Shown here: positions 21,692-33,616 of the stretch, in pieces
Position numbering within the stretch: position 1 is the stretch's first letter
Layout of the letters: every line of letters starts with the position of its first letter
Source: Henckelia pumila
Taxonomy: Eukaryota > Streptophyta > Magnoliopsida > Lamiales > Gesneriaceae
Length of the DNA stretch: 64,000 nt
Reading direction: 5' to 3'
NCBI RefSeq assembly: GCF_033568475.1
Contig: NC_133122.1
Location: 179,819,449 to 179,883,448 of the forward strand
The notes under the pieces: generated by a model
The model's input: the letters and a program-made list of their open reading frames with translations, nothing else
What the model was told of the DNA's origin: nothing
Database searches by the model: none
Position numbers and translations under genes: made by a program

Positions 21692-24593
21692 TCAATGAAT
21701 TTTCCATTGATTATCAAACATATTACAGAGTAAAAAAAATCTAAACTCAGTTACAAGTCTGTCATCTAACTTTAATACTAGGTGATCACTTTTCTTGGAT
21801 AAAGCACATCCAGCAACGGCTAGGACAAATGCTCCTGAATCCTCACTGTAAAATTACAAAAGTTATGAAATTATTAGTCATTTGTCAATGGTAAACATAT
21901 TACACATTAGAGATATGATAACGTACTGTTTAATCTGGGCTTTGAATTCATCATACATCTTTATAGACCATGACCTCTCAGGGTGTGGGTTGTTCCCAAC
22001 AAAGGATAGTAGACGAGCAACTTTGATAAGTATAGGCCCTATGTCCTCATCCAGATCTTTGCATTTAAGATTGGGCTTTCGCTTCAAGTCATATATAGTG
22101 CACTTATTGACCCCTGCCACGAGTTTTAGTAAAAACCAGCATCCATCTGTGTGGACTGGGATGAGAATTATTCGTGCCTTTTCCCAAGAGACACATGGCC
22201 ACATTTGTTTTGAGAATTCGATTTTCATCTTCAGCCACTACAGACATCGACACATAGAAATGTCTATCCATCAGCGACACATTTGGTGACATCAATTCAG
22301 GATGTCGTAGCTGAATCTCGAGTAATCCACGGAGAGCTTCACCCATGTGCTGAATGCGATAGAAGAATATTTTTTCAAAGTTAAAAATAAGTGCTCTACA
22401 AATATTCACAAATCGTAAATGCTTACACAAATCGTGACGGGCGAATTCGCGTATGCCATGGGCCTGTAGAACGACTTGTCATAATTGTCATAAAATCCTT
22501 TAATCATGCTAGGCGAACTTACGAGCATCGATGCTCTAACTCGAGCCAACGAGTTCTTTACCTTGAAAGTCAAGCATTCCACAAATGGCCTCACACCGTC
22601 ACAACCTTTCGACGTGGTCGCCTCGGAACCTGACATAACCGCATCAGGAGTCACCTAAATATCTAAAAACATAAAATTGATCATTTATTATGTTATACTA
22701 TACATAAATATATACGTCAAAAAATGCATTAACTCACCTTCAAAGGATTCCTCTGGTATAGTTGGCAGCTCAGCTCCGCTATTATTGGGAAACAATTCCC
22801 TGATCATATTATCATCAACACCTAACAGCATACATCAAACAACTTAAAATTTCAATGACAATTTTAATACATAATCCTCTTATGTGAACTTAATTAGAAA
22901 TTACTCACCAACGTCTGCCTCAAGTACAGATGATTTTCTCTTTTGCCTTCTGCTATAGACCATGCATAATCTCTCTGAACATGTACTGCCGTTTGAGACC
23001 TGATCTCAGCCAAACCTGCTCTAATCTGTTCAGCCAAACTCGATCTCAACTTATCAAAACCAGCTTTCATTTGCCTTATACACGCTCTGGTGTCGATAAA
23101 TTGTGTTGTCATCTCAAGACACAATGAGTTAACGGTATCTTCCAATGCACTCAAACGCCGCCCAAAACGATGCTCAAGGGATGATTGTGGCGGGTAGGAT
23201 TTGCTACAAAGTGGACTCTAGGCCCCGTAGGAATGGGACGAAGAGTGCTAGAGCTGGATCTAGTGGCATCAACAGAAGGGGTGCTGGAGCTGGATCTATT
23301 GGCTTCAGTAGAAGGGTTTCTAGAACCATCGTTATAAAAATATGTGTGCTGGACTAGGGGAGACTCCACATCATGCTCGAGAGGGTGTTGGCTACATATA
23401 AAAGCCTTACCCTGACTCCACAGCTCTAGTATCCGAGTGGTGACGACATCTGGTGCAGAATCAACAAAAACACCGGTGGTATAATACGATGACATGAGCT
23501 CCTCAAAAGTAGGAGTCAAATATCCAACACAATCCTATATTTATTTAATATCGTATCAGATAAATAAAAAAATTTATGTTCACAGCTACCATATCAAATT
23601 AATTAATATTACTTACATCTATATCACAGGCACCAAAAGCTGCACTAACATCAACATCAGACGGGGCACGATTTGGAGGCCACGTGTCCGTCACCCACTG
23701 AAACATCCTGGGCAAAATCAAACCATCTACAATATCTCTTCTCTTGGCAAATTTTTGTGTCACACTAGGATAATATTCATAAGCCAAGATCTGTGAAAAA
23801 TATTTCAAACAATGTTATAATTATTATTATAAATAAAGATAACAAAGTCACTTTTAACATTCAAAAAATGATATACCTGCAGAGGCAGCACAAAACCACA
23901 GAGAAGAAAATTGTCATGAACTTCTTTACAACTCTGTCCGTGGGAAGTATATTTCTTTAAAAGGTCCTTCTTCAAAGATATGAAGGCATCACGATAGGCT
24001 ATTCTACCCCATGGATACTTTTTAAACCTATCCAAATCATCTATAAGCCTTAGACATGTACGATCGATCTTTATGTTTTTTTTCCTACTCCCCCCACAGA
24101 ATACGTCACAATAAAAGTAAAGACTAGCAATCTTCAACTTCTCCACATCTATCCCCTCAGTCTCATTTTGTCCTAAGGCAGTAATCTTTGCCTCCAAATC
24201 AGTAAGAAAAATTTGAGATTTACCAACAAAGTGTCTCGAGACAAAGTTACCTTCTCCATCTGGTAGATCTGTCGGCTCTATACTGCAGTCGAGACCTGTT
24301 ATTAAACAATACTCTGACATAGAAAATCTAACCGGTCTTTTGCGCACGACCATCCAAAAATCATCACTACCGTTATCAACTATCTGGCTACTCATTAGAT
24401 ACCACATAATTTGACTCGAAATATTAAAATCTCGATGATACCTAACGAGGTTACCAAATGGAGACTTGTCAAAAAACATTGCTCTTTCCTCGTTGTTCAG
24501 ATATTGATAAATCTTATGGGAACTCTCTTTATATCTCGACTCAATTGTCAATTTGACACGAAAAATTGCATTCCTGCCCAATTTTGTTGGCAA
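21692..24593 (-). pseudogene. DUF1985 / Ulp1-like cysteine protease gene of the MULE (likely inactive)
   Basis: Ulp1 (C48) proteases remove SUMO-like tags; MULE-borne versions with an N-terminal DUF1985 domain are known in plants, function unclear. Minus strand: DUF1985 at 24593-23878, followed by GT at the exon end. A second block (LAYEYYPSVTQKFAKRRDIV...) lies at about 23791-23617, and a Ser/Thr-rich linker with a helical segment at 23519-22894. The protease region is at about 22650-21692. The last intron is 21846-21926 (GTACGT...TTACAG). The protease part shows IPVHTDGCWFLLKL, where relatives have His-Trp, and EDSGAFV (Ser codon at 21836-21838), where relatives have Asp-Cys-Gly. Both catalytic His and Cys therefore appear replaced; the Asp in IYDL remains. 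Apparent frame changes near 23165 and 22220 could be frameshifts or unrecognised introns. The 5' end is uncertain; a splice acceptor just before 24593 suggests a further upstream exon. Confidence 0.75.
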
Positions 24594-24654
24594 ATATACC
24601 TATTAAAAATAAAACAAATACATTAGAACAATCAAAAAAACAACCAATAAGCTT

Positions 24655-25050
24655 TGGGTAAACCCAGAGCTTGGGTAGACCTAAGCTTAGCCCTGGGTTT
24701 ATCCAAAGCTTGGGTCGACCCAAGAGCCCCAAGCCTTGGGTAAACCCAAGCTCTGGGTCAACCCAAGGCTTGGGTCGACCGAAGCCCTCTGCGTTTACCC
24801 AAGCTTGGGTTTACCCAGAAGGCTTCGGTCGACCCAAGCCTTGGGTTGACCCAGAGCTTGGGTCGACCCAAGCTCTTGGTTTACCCAGAGCTTGGGTAGG
24901 GTCGACCCAAGACCCAAGCTTTGGGTAAAGCCAGAGCTTGGGTCAACCCAAGCTACCCAAAACCTTGGGTTTCTTGGGTCGACCCAGGGCACCCAAGCCT
25001 TGGGTCAACTCAAGAATGGTTTGCGTAGCTCATGGGTCGATCCAAGGGTT
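24655..25050. repeat. Palindrome array 3 (CTTGGGTCGACCCAAG type), upstream of the Ulp-like gene
   Basis: Some 400 bp consist almost entirely of alternating CTTGGGT(C/A)(G/A)ACCCA(A/G) and its variants TTTACCCA / TGGGTAAA. Roughly 20 half-sites, interspersed with AGAGCTTGGG, produce many overlapping dyads. Short open frames through it are repeat translations, not genes. It lies outside the 5' end of the Ulp-like gene, mirroring array 1 before mudrA. Confidence 0.85.
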
Positions 25051-25416
25051 AATCAAGCTTTTTTTTTATCTGTACCAAATCATTAAAAAAAATTCAAATA
25101 TTATCAGATCTTTGTCAGCCATTTGATTGACGGAGTTTGTGCTTATTTGAAAGATATGCGTGGGATGAGAATGGATATTTGTGGAGAAATTTTGAAAGAA
25201 AGAATAAGTGATATGCGAAAAGGGAGATGCGAGATGCGAGAAAGAAGATGGGCGGGAACTTTGAGAATTAAAGATTTATGAGAAGGAATAGATTTAAATT
25301 TTAATAAAAAATTTTAAAAAATTAAATACAAAGATATATTAGTAATTTAAATAATGAATCCTTTCTTTTAAATACCATACAAAGTACTCCTTCTACCTTC
25401 TACCTAAATTTCCCCT
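25051..25416. other. Intergenic DNA between the MULE and the methyltransferase gene
   Basis: Contains a purine-rich stretch (GGGAGATGCGAGATGCGAG, about 25220-25240) and AT-rich DNA that probably includes the right end of the MULE and the promoter of the next gene. No clear TATA box or transposon terminus could be fixed. Confidence 0.4.
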
Positions 25417-28400
25417 ATGCAATGCCCCAACCAATTCTTGATGTTGCCAACCCATCATTCACTGCCACTGATGAATTTTCCAGATTTTCAAACCAAGTCT
25501 TCATCTTTTTGTTCCTGGAACAGAATCCCGAAAATTCATCATGGCCCAAAAGCTTATCACGGCTTTTACGTTGAAAATGCATCCAAAAAGATGCTGCCTT
25601 TTCCACCAAAAGTGAAAAATATAACGAGCACATCAAACCCTTTTGTGAAACACTGTGTCAAGCTTCGACTGAGCTCTTCCTATCGCTACTTGCACGGCTC
25701 AGTTCTCGTTGTTGGTGCTATTCTAGTAAGGTGTTTCTTTTCTTCCCGTCTTTATCGTCTCTATTTGGGCTTTGCTTTATATTTATTTTCGAAGATGTTT
25801 TTTTGTTGTTTAATGGAACAAAATAATCCCCATCTTGTATTGGAATAAAGATGCGTAATGTGTTAGTTGAAAGGTTTTAAACTTGTGAGTCGGATAGCCT
25901 TTCCTTTGCTTTTGTGCGAAATTGGAAATAATAATGTGTTCACTTTCTAATGATGTATGCAACTAAACTTTGAATGTGGTTCTTATTTTGCGACCTTTTG
26001 GTTTTTTGAAATATATCAGTGGGGAGGGGGTTGTAGTGGTGGACTAAACGTTATGTCTGAAAATTTGATCAAAGCGAGTGAGGAACTACTGACTTAAGGT
26101 TTGGTTGCAGACCTTTTTACGTTTATAGATGTGGAGAGAAGTGTCGAAGTAGCCTTATGTGATGGTTTCTCTTGGCGTCACATCAGTCACACTCTTCTTT
26201 ATTTCAAGACACAGTACTATACCAAGATAATTCTAAAATGAGTTGGGTTTGTATGGTCCCCATGCTATTTTTCATCAATGAATTCAGTTGATTGGGTCTG
26301 TCTGTTGTTATCACAATGGAACAGCAAACTAGTGCACAGATTTGAGATTTCTTCAGCCGTGAATTTTGTATGGGAGAGATTCATATAATTAATGACTTGA
26401 AAAAAGGTGCCATAGTGATATGTTCAATTGATGTTCAGATTCATTACCAACATGTGAATACCATAATAAAGTGGAGTTTTCTATCATCAAAGAGAGACAT
26501 CTCACTATGACACTATGTTATAACATCAAATAATTCTTTGACGTCTACGTTCATACCATTGTCCGCAGGTGAAACCGCTATTTTCAGGTTTTGTCTTTGA
26601 CCATCCTGACCCCTATAATTTATTTTACTTGCTATACCGAGATGTTCCACAATTTCGGCGTTAAAGACATTTCCTGTGTCTTTCCTTGCGTGCCAATATT
26701 ACTATTACTGGAGTTTTTTTCATCTTCAGTCAAAACTTGAAGCACATGTTATCCGATCCTTAACTTGAACGTTACTAATACTACCACTGTTGTTTTGAAC
26801 TTAATTAGGATTTGCCCATTGTTTGATAGGATCGTGTTCATAACTGCCTGAAGGCTCATTTCCGTATCTTGTCCGAGATTTTGTTTACTTCGTTAGTCTT
26901 CGTGTATATATACTTTTTAATGCATCATAAGTTGGATTTCTGCTAAATATTATGATTTTGATAATATGCAAAAATTATGACTTGCTTTGATAATTGACTG
27001 CCAGAACATAATGTAAACTTTCCTTTTTGTAGGGAAATTTATGGCTTTTATAAAACGTTTCAGGATAGGCCTATAATAGAGTGCTTGCTGGTACTTGATA
27101 ACTCTCATATTCCTGAAGAAATTGATTATCCTTCTGTTCATATAATCCGAGTCAACTCAGTGGTTATGAGTAAACTTTCTGGTGTTCAGTCGAATGATTC
27201 TGTTCATGTCATTGCCTTGGTGAGATTTCCTACAACATTTCATGTTGCCAGCGACAACCTACTTGAAGAAGATTGTCGTAAATGGTTTTCTTTTCCACAT
27301 CGAATACTGGTTCTTGATGGAATTCAGGTACCTTTATATCTTTCTTATTCATGATTGTTGGTTTATATACCTCAGCTATTTCCCATGATTGAAGAGTCAG
27401 GTAAATATTTTCTAGTTAGCGTCATTATCACAACACAACTCAGTCCCAAACTAACTGGCACTGTCAAGTTACTATTCTTAAATTTGAAATTTTTGGGCGA
27501 GGACATTTCGTCTAATTTTTGCTTGATTCGAACCCCTAAACATGTTGATTGCAGGCACATGTTCTTTTTATTTGAATGAACTCGTGATGATTTTTTCTTC
27601 CATCATTTCCTATTAGTGTCAATACCAGCTAGTGCATCACCTCTTAAAAGGCAAAGCAAGAGGTTGCTGCTAGGAATGAAATTTTAATGTTCTCATGCAT
27701 ACCAAACATGCAATAAGCGATGATACTCCATGAAGATTAGAATAGTTCTATCTACTTCTATATTTAAGATGGATGCTGATGCCATAAATAGGGTTACTTT
27801 GGTCGAATATGAAGTTGCTTATTGCATCATGTCAGAATTGTTTAGCTCATTGATTTTGCGTTTACTTGTTTGGAGATAAATGAACCGACATGGAATGCTA
27901 TTTTATGCACCAATATTTTGGAAATTCCCAATTTTTATTCTGTTCTTGCTTAAACGTTGGCAAAGTCTAACAATGACATTTAGTTTTGACTAAAGTATCT
28001 ATGCAAGGAATACTGGGGAGAATTTAGCCATTCAATTACTGCATTTCAGTTTTTGAGCAGCGTCTCTGAACTCATATGACTGTTTTTTTCAGGACCCTGG
28101 CAACCTTGGTACATTACTTAGATCTGCTACAGCCTTTAGATGGGTGAGCAAAATTAATTGCCATGTAAATCTGCAATAGTTTTCCATGCTTCTGGTTTGA
28201 AATTTTTGGCTTTTCATTCCTGCCTGACCCACTTTTGAAGAACTAAGTGGATTAAAGGATGCTGTTTGAGTAGCCTCGTTTCATCTTATTGTTCACAGCG
28301 ATTGATAGCATACCTAAGCCATCTGTGAACACTTGAGCTAGACTTCATTTTCCTATTCGATTGGAAATTTTATTGGTTTAAAATTATTTAAATCAAAATT

Positions 28401-29853
28401 TTAAAACTTCATCCTCTGTGGATCCACGTGTCTAGCTTTTAGATCCCAGATTTCTTGTTCTGGAATGGGTGGGTCACATTTGTTTACTCGGAGGATGACC
28501 ACTCCTGTAAAGAATAGTCTTGTTGCATATCTTCAAGGAAACTATTATTTCTTGGAATAATTGAATTAGGCTGTTGATTTTTCACTTGAAGGAATTTGAA
28601 GCAGTTGGAGAAGGCGATTATTGCATTGCATTTTTTTTCCTGGCCTGAAATTAATCTTACTATTTTCGTAATATAAACCCTTCATTTCTTAGCAGTTAAA
28701 ATTTCTCCGGAAATCCAATAGAAGTATACATGATGGTATTACAACATGGTACATTGTTCAACTTTATAGTGATCATGCATGTTCACTCAATAGGAGCGGA
28801 ACGTATATTAACCAACAAAGAATAACCATCCAACTTCCCTCTAATTCGAGGTTTTAGGAAATGTTGGTCAAGTAGCACTACCATTCATTCACAAATGGCA
28901 CAATGTGTTGCTCAAAAGATGCAACTACACAGTTAAGAAAGAATTTGTGGACCTGCTGTATCCAATGATTATGTTGGATGAATACAAGAGGCAGATTTTG
29001 GTACTGACATACCCAAGTATCGTCTTATTTTTTATGAAGCTATGATTTTTCACAAGCTTAAAAGTGTAGCTTATCCAAGATGAGAAGAGTATCAAGACTT
29101 CAAGAGTAATTTAGGCTGCTATAAAGCAAGGTTTGTTATGTTGGGACTTTGAGAAAAAACTTCAGAATTTTATTTTTTATTTTTCCGAAGGTACCATTTT
29201 ACCCAAGGAAAAACGTCTGTCGTTTCAGTTATGATGAGAGACTAAACGTGAAATTGCAAACATTTCATGCTTCTGTTATGTGAAATGCCTGATATTATTG
29301 CAAATTTGGAACTCGAAGCTGTGGTCACAGATTAATGCTTTGGTTGGTTTCATTTCCGGTGTTATATAACATTTGCAGGGTTAAATATTTTCTTCGTTTC
29401 AAACTTCTATTTGCCTCCTTGACGTCCTAACAAATTTTATAATGCCAACAGGGTGGTGTGTTGCTGCTTCCTGGTTGTTGTGATCCATTCAACGAAAAAG
29501 CACTTCGAGCCGGTCGAGGAGCCAGCTTTCAGATCCAAATTATTACTGGTAATTGGACACACATAGAAACTCTAAGAAAAGAATTTCAAATGAAAATGTT
29601 GGCCGGCCATCCTTCAATTAGTGATAAACTGAATCCAGTGCTTAAACTTTCTAAAGAGCTGGCAGATTCTTTAGCAGAATTGCCCCTTTGCCTGGTGTTA
29701 GGCAGTGAAGGAACTGGTCTTTCTGAAACCAGTAAGAGTTCTTGTGAGCTTGTGAGCATTCCTATGGCTGGAGAATTTGAGTCTTTGAATGTTTCAGTAG
29801 CTGGCGGCATCTTCATGTATATGTTGCAACCTGAGAACCATGTAACTATTTGA
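25417..29853 (+). CDS. SpoU/TrmH-family RNA 2'-O-ribose methyltransferase
   Basis: A complete four-exon model gives 353 residues: exons 25417-25730, 27033-27327, 28093-28143 and 29452-29853, all joined at GT/AG with correct phases. It is expected to transfer a methyl group from S-adenosylmethionine to a ribose 2'-OH of rRNA or tRNA. Residues around 80-105 ([23 protein letters not shown]) match the SpoU substrate-binding fold. The three SPOUT knot motifs follow: [12 protein letters not shown] (exon 3 start), [12 protein letters not shown] and [18 protein letters not shown] near the C-terminus. The N-terminal 70 residues are Ser/Lys/Phe-rich without acidic clusters, compatible with a plastid or mitochondrial transit peptide (inference). 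The first ATG at 25417 is taken because it is the only upstream one in frame with the fold. Introns are 0.8-1.3 kb and unremarkable. No breaks are seen, so I consider it functional; the precise RNA target is unknown. Confidence 0.9.
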
Positions 29854-30940
29854 CTTCCTAGCAAGATGATCCTTTTTGTTGGTAAATGCTACCGACAAGA
29901 TCTGCTAAACTCGATAATTTGGTTTGGTACCACTTGTATACAGATAATGAGAAGGATATCCGGAGGATTTTACCTCGGAGATCATCGAGCATTTTGGTTC
30001 TCAAATGCTATTCATACCGGGAAATTTTACTTGTAATATTGATGAGCTCCAGAGAAGCCTAGAACCTGCTATATAGAAAAAATGAACCGCAAAGGATGTC
30101 ATGTCACAGAGTTTGGAGTTGCAATTTCTTGCTCTTTATGTGATTTCTGCCAATGATGAATGAAGGCATGCCCTTTTAGGTCTAATCGTTCGCCTTTGCC
30201 CACATTTGTTTCATACTGGACGAGAGATATCTGTCTCGTTTTACCTTTAAATGAAATCTCTTTCTCGGGCTAATAGTAACATCTAGTAGGGACAGGAATT
30301 CAGTTATCAATTCAAGGCTAATAGTAACATCTGGGGCTAGTAGTAACTTCCTCTTCCTTATTTCCCTGATTTTTTATTTTTTTTTGGAATTTTACAGAAA
30401 TTATAGAATTTTATCATCTGAGGCAACCATATTAATGCTTTGTCATTTGTAATTCGCACTTCATATTACCGGGGTGCAATGGAGTTCAGATGAATCGAAA
30501 TATAATATTGCATCATTGGCATATTTCACCTCTAAACATGTTCGTTGAGCGGGGCTATGTACTCTTCAATTTTTGGTACATCTGAGACATTTCCAAAATA
30601 AATATGATAAGTAGAGATCTTTAAAATTTTGATCTTCTCGTTTCTATATATGCTCTCTATATAACTGCTAATTGTACATAAAACGGCAGCCGTATTCTAA
30701 TTGTACCAAGCTATCCACCTTCTGGTAATTAATCTTGAAACCATTATACATCTCCAGTATCACATGCATATGACAGACAGGTTGACCCCATAAAATGTAT
30801 CCTCAAAACCAGCATGCACACTCCCATAAGGCCAAAAGATTCTTTATATTCCATTCTCAAATATATGTCCAAGTAAGGAAACTAACACTGCAAACAATCT
30901 ACTCTACTAAGTTAACCACCTACAAAACTTAAACTTTAAT
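29854..30940. other. 3' UTR and convergent intergenic space
   Basis: This lies between two convergent genes. The first few hundred bases are the probable 3' UTR of the methyltransferase. A phrase (GGCTAATAGTAACATCT) is repeated at about 30267 and 30318. No gene seen. Confidence 0.5.
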
Positions 30941-31915
30941 TTATTGCTTTTGAAGAGAATGCTCAAGAACCAACCTCAATCGGCGTTCCAACACATCCAA
31001 TTCAGCAATCCTTTGCTTCTGCCAGCGTGATTGTATACTCTGATAACTTGAATTCCGCACTTCACCGCTCCCACCACTAGCAAGGAACATCGTCCTCAAG
31101 TCATTGCAACACTCATCAAACACATTCAGCACCACCTTCACCACCACTTCACCTAATGTATCCTCACTGTCAAAGTTCACATGCCCGAGCCCCACCACCT
31201 TGCGCCAGCGCATCCCACTATTATCCATCACCCCATCTTCCCCTTCAAACTTCACATTCACCTCACTTAATTTAACCTCTTCGCCATTCTCACTACCAAG
31301 AAAAGCATCCCCCCGTTTGTCTTCATCCACATTCTCATCATCAAAACACTCCAGTTCCATATTAACATCAAACTCTCGATCATCGACACCGGGAGAAATG
31401 ACGGGCAAATCAGGCGAAAAGTCGACTTTAACGCCAACAAGATTGGATTTTTTAACCATCCCGTCATGATTCCTATCACTGCCACTATGATTGAAACCCA
31501 CATCCCTGGATCCGTTGAAGGGCGAGACGGCGGCAAAATCAGGATGCCACAACTGTTTGGACAAATCGTAAAGAGCCCGATCGTGGGGAGACAACTGCGA
31601 TTGATCGAGACCTTTAGACAGCCTGGTGGAGATGAGCCGAAATTTCTTCCGTAGGCGGCGGAGCTTCTCGGAAAGCTGGGACTTGGTGTAAGGCTGCGAC
31701 ATGGTGTTGGAAAAGCGGGAGTAAAAGATGGCAAGGTCCCTGGGAAAGGCTAAGTTGTGGGAGGAGCAGTCGACGAGGCCCTGCAAGAACCGGATCTCGT
31801 CCGGTTCGGTCCAAATGCGGTGGAACTTGAACGGCGCCACCGTGGGATTGGAATCGAGTGGGGTTTTGCGTTTGATGGGAAGTTTTGAAGCGATCGTATT
31901 CGTGGTGGAGTCCAT
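30941..31915 (-). CDS. GeBP-like (DUF573) transcription factor, intronless
   Basis: A single uninterrupted frame of 324 residues. Members of the plant-specific GeBP/storekeeper family are nuclear, DNA-binding, leucine-zipper-like regulators linked to trichome and cytokinin responses. A basic N-terminus (KLPIKRKTP) resembles a nuclear localisation signal. Residues about 32-125 form the DUF573 domain (IWTEPDEIRFLQGL ... SQLSEKLRRLRKKFRLISTRL), a Myb/trihelix-like fold. The middle is acidic. The C-terminal 40 residues (SIQSRWQKQRIAELDVLERRLRLVLEHSLQ) have the heptad-rich helix seen in GeBPs. The start is the first ATG of the frame. It is transcribed toward the methyltransferase gene. The target genes of this copy are unknown. 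Confidence 0.87.
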   Translation of the reverse strand: MDSTTNTIASKLPIKRKTPLDSNPTVAPFKFHRIWTEPDEIRFLQGLVDCSSHNLAFPRDLAIFYSRFSNTMSQPYTKSQLSEKLRRLRKKFRLISTRLSKGLDQSQLSPHDRALYDLSKQLWHPDFAAVSPFNGSRDVGFNHSGSDRNHDGMVKKSNLVGVKVDFSPDLPVISPGVDDREFDVNMELECFDDENVDEDKRGDAFLGSENGEEVKLSEVNVKFEGEDGVMDNSGMRWRKVVGLGHVNFDSEDTLGEVVVKVVLNVFDECCNDLRTMFLASGGSGEVRNSSYQSIQSRWQKQRIAELDVLERRLRLVLEHSLQKQ

Positions 31916-32004
31916 GGTTAGGGTTCCACAAATCCCACCTAGCCCAGTCGGTGTGTTTTTGTTTAGCCACTGCTTTTTTCTTCTTTAATTTAATTTAATT
32001 TAAG
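31916..32004 (-). promoter_or_regulatory. 5' region of the GeBP-like gene
   Basis: A short leader with a pyrimidine-rich stretch (plus strand CTTTTTTCTTC) and a TTTAATTTAA tract; no clear TATA box. A MITE begins only about 90 bp upstream of the start codon, so promoter and element overlap or abut. Confidence 0.35.
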
Positions 32005-32210
32005 TGCAAATGGCTCAAAAATTTCCAATTCAAACATATTTTACTCTGCATTCCTTAGCCACTTTTTTGTACCACTTTTTTTTTTATTTGTACACATTTT
32101 GTATGGTTTTGTACCACATCTTGTATTGTTTTGTACCACATTTTATGACTAGAGACCCCAAAGCAAAACATGTTTGCATTTGGGGATTTTTGAGCAAATT
32201 ACCCTTAATT
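32005..32210. mobile_element. Short MITE in the GeBP-like promoter
   Basis: The left end GCAAATGGCTCAAAAAT and right end ATTTTTGAGCAAATTACCC are inverted repeats with few mismatches. Both ends are embedded in TTTAATTTAA-like DNA, which may include the target duplication. Internally it has direct repeats of TTTTGTACCAC. Superfamily not certain. Confidence 0.6.
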
Positions 32211-33148
32211 TAATTACTTGATAATGGGTGGTCTGGAAAAACTAAAAAGACGATTACTATTATTATTGCTTCTTTTTTATTAGTATTATATTATGTTATA
32301 ATTTACCTTTTTGTTAACCATTTTGAGCCTGACAGTTTTTAAAAAAAAAAAAATTGATTATAATTACATGTGGAGAATATCTTATAATTGAGGGATAGTT
32401 TGATGATGTAACATAAATGTAAATTAATAAATTGAGAATCCTAAAATTTGTTTGATTTTTTTTTTTTAAATGGCAATGGAACTTGTTAAGAAATAGATTT
32501 GAACACTATGTGCAGTCCAACACATACGGCGGTCGGCGAGTCTATACGAAATGACTTGAGTAACTATGGGCAGTCCAACACATACGGTGAGTGTATCAGA
32601 TTTGTCTTTGTCTATATGAATAGACTGGAGTAACATACAGTGTGTCTAAACTCTAATATCATGTTAATAAATAGACTTGAATCTAACTCAACTCAAAAAA
32701 ACTAGTTCAAGAGAGAGATTTGTCTTTATATATATATTGAACTCTCGGAATATTTACTCAACCGATATGGACACAACACACTAATATTGAAGCACCTATT
32801 GGTGCGCATCGGGTAATTCAAGAGTTATGCACAAGTTTGCCACCTAAATAAATAGTAAATCACATTAGACAAAATTTGAGAAAGTATTAATAAGTAATAT
32901 TTAGGATGAGTTGTTTGGCTTTTAGTTTTTACCAATCAGGAAAATAACGAATATAATTGTTAGTCAAACTCTTAGCAGAGTTACAACTGTTACCATATGT
33001 TATTTTCCCTGCATACCAATACATGGCCAAAATATAGTGGATAAATAACCTGCATTTGCATTTTGTATCCTGAAATTTTCTTCCTATATATCACTATTTT
33101 TCATCACAATAATATTGAATTCAAGAAATTAATTACCCATCATTCAAG
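32211..33148. other. Intergenic DNA, no gene recognised
   Basis: AT-rich. The phrase TATG(T/G)GCAGTCCAACACATACGG appears twice (about 32508 and 32566) with 'gagtaacta' and 'gagtaacata' following, a small tandem duplication of about 57 bp. No coding feature. Confidence 0.45.
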
Positions 33149-33540
33149 GCTGTGTTTGGTTGGAGTATTTTTAATCCCAATATAACTTATCTTATCCAAT
33201 CCCGCGATTTTTTTTACATATTATTTATCCATCTCTTAATTATTTATTTTACATCAATCAAATCATTAATTATTTATCTTACATCAATCAAATCATCGAA
33301 TTCAAATTACTATATTACCCTTTATAAATAATATTATTTATATTTTATTTATTGTTAAAAGAACAATATGATAATTTATTATTTTTTATATATAATTTAA
33401 TCAATCAAATCAATAACCTATAATCTATCAATAAAATCAAATATTATATTAAGTATTATTTCTAATTTATTTTTTATTATGTTACATTATTTATCCATAT
33501 ATTATCAATCATATATATCACCTGAACCAAACTGAGCTAA
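33149..33540. mobile_element. MITE copy 1 (TTTGGTT termini), 3' of the first bHLH gene
   Basis: The left end GGCTGTGTTTGGTTGGAG and right end GAACCAAACTGAGC are inverted. The interior holds the tandem phrase TTACATCAATCAAATCATTAA and matches the element at about 35505-35900 over most of its length and in the same orientation. The termini resemble Tourist/PIF-Harbinger-type MITEs (GGCTGTGTTTGG). Non-coding. Confidence 0.7.
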
Positions 33541-33616
33541 AATGTATTGTCGGGTCACTGATCATACGTACAGCATCCATAAACCCTAAACAGGAGGAAG
33601 GGTAAATGAATCGACG

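Larger units (their letters stand above)
8620..25100. mobile_element. Mutator-like element with mudrA and a DUF1985/Ulp1 gene, split by nested LTR elements
   Basis: The region joins a mudrA-type transposase gene (8853-10903 plus 20555-20821, +) and a convergent DUF1985-Ulp1-like protease gene (21692-24593, -). That pairing is known in plants from the Kaonashi-type MULEs, which often lack obvious terminal inverted repeats. Here too I find no clear long terminal inverted repeats, so the borders are approximate. Three arrays of a TTGGGTCGACCCAA-like palindrome mark the outer side of both genes and the space after mudrA. Without the 9.6-kb nested insertion the element would be about 7 kb. Confidence 0.7.

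Noticed and set aside
24655-25050. Several overlapping open frames on both strands
   Set aside because: They translate the GGGTCGACCCA palindrome array in different phases and have no coding character.
31104-31734. Large frames opposite or offset to the GeBP-like gene
   Set aside because: Shadows of a GC-richer real coding region; only the 30941-31915 frame has a recognisable domain.
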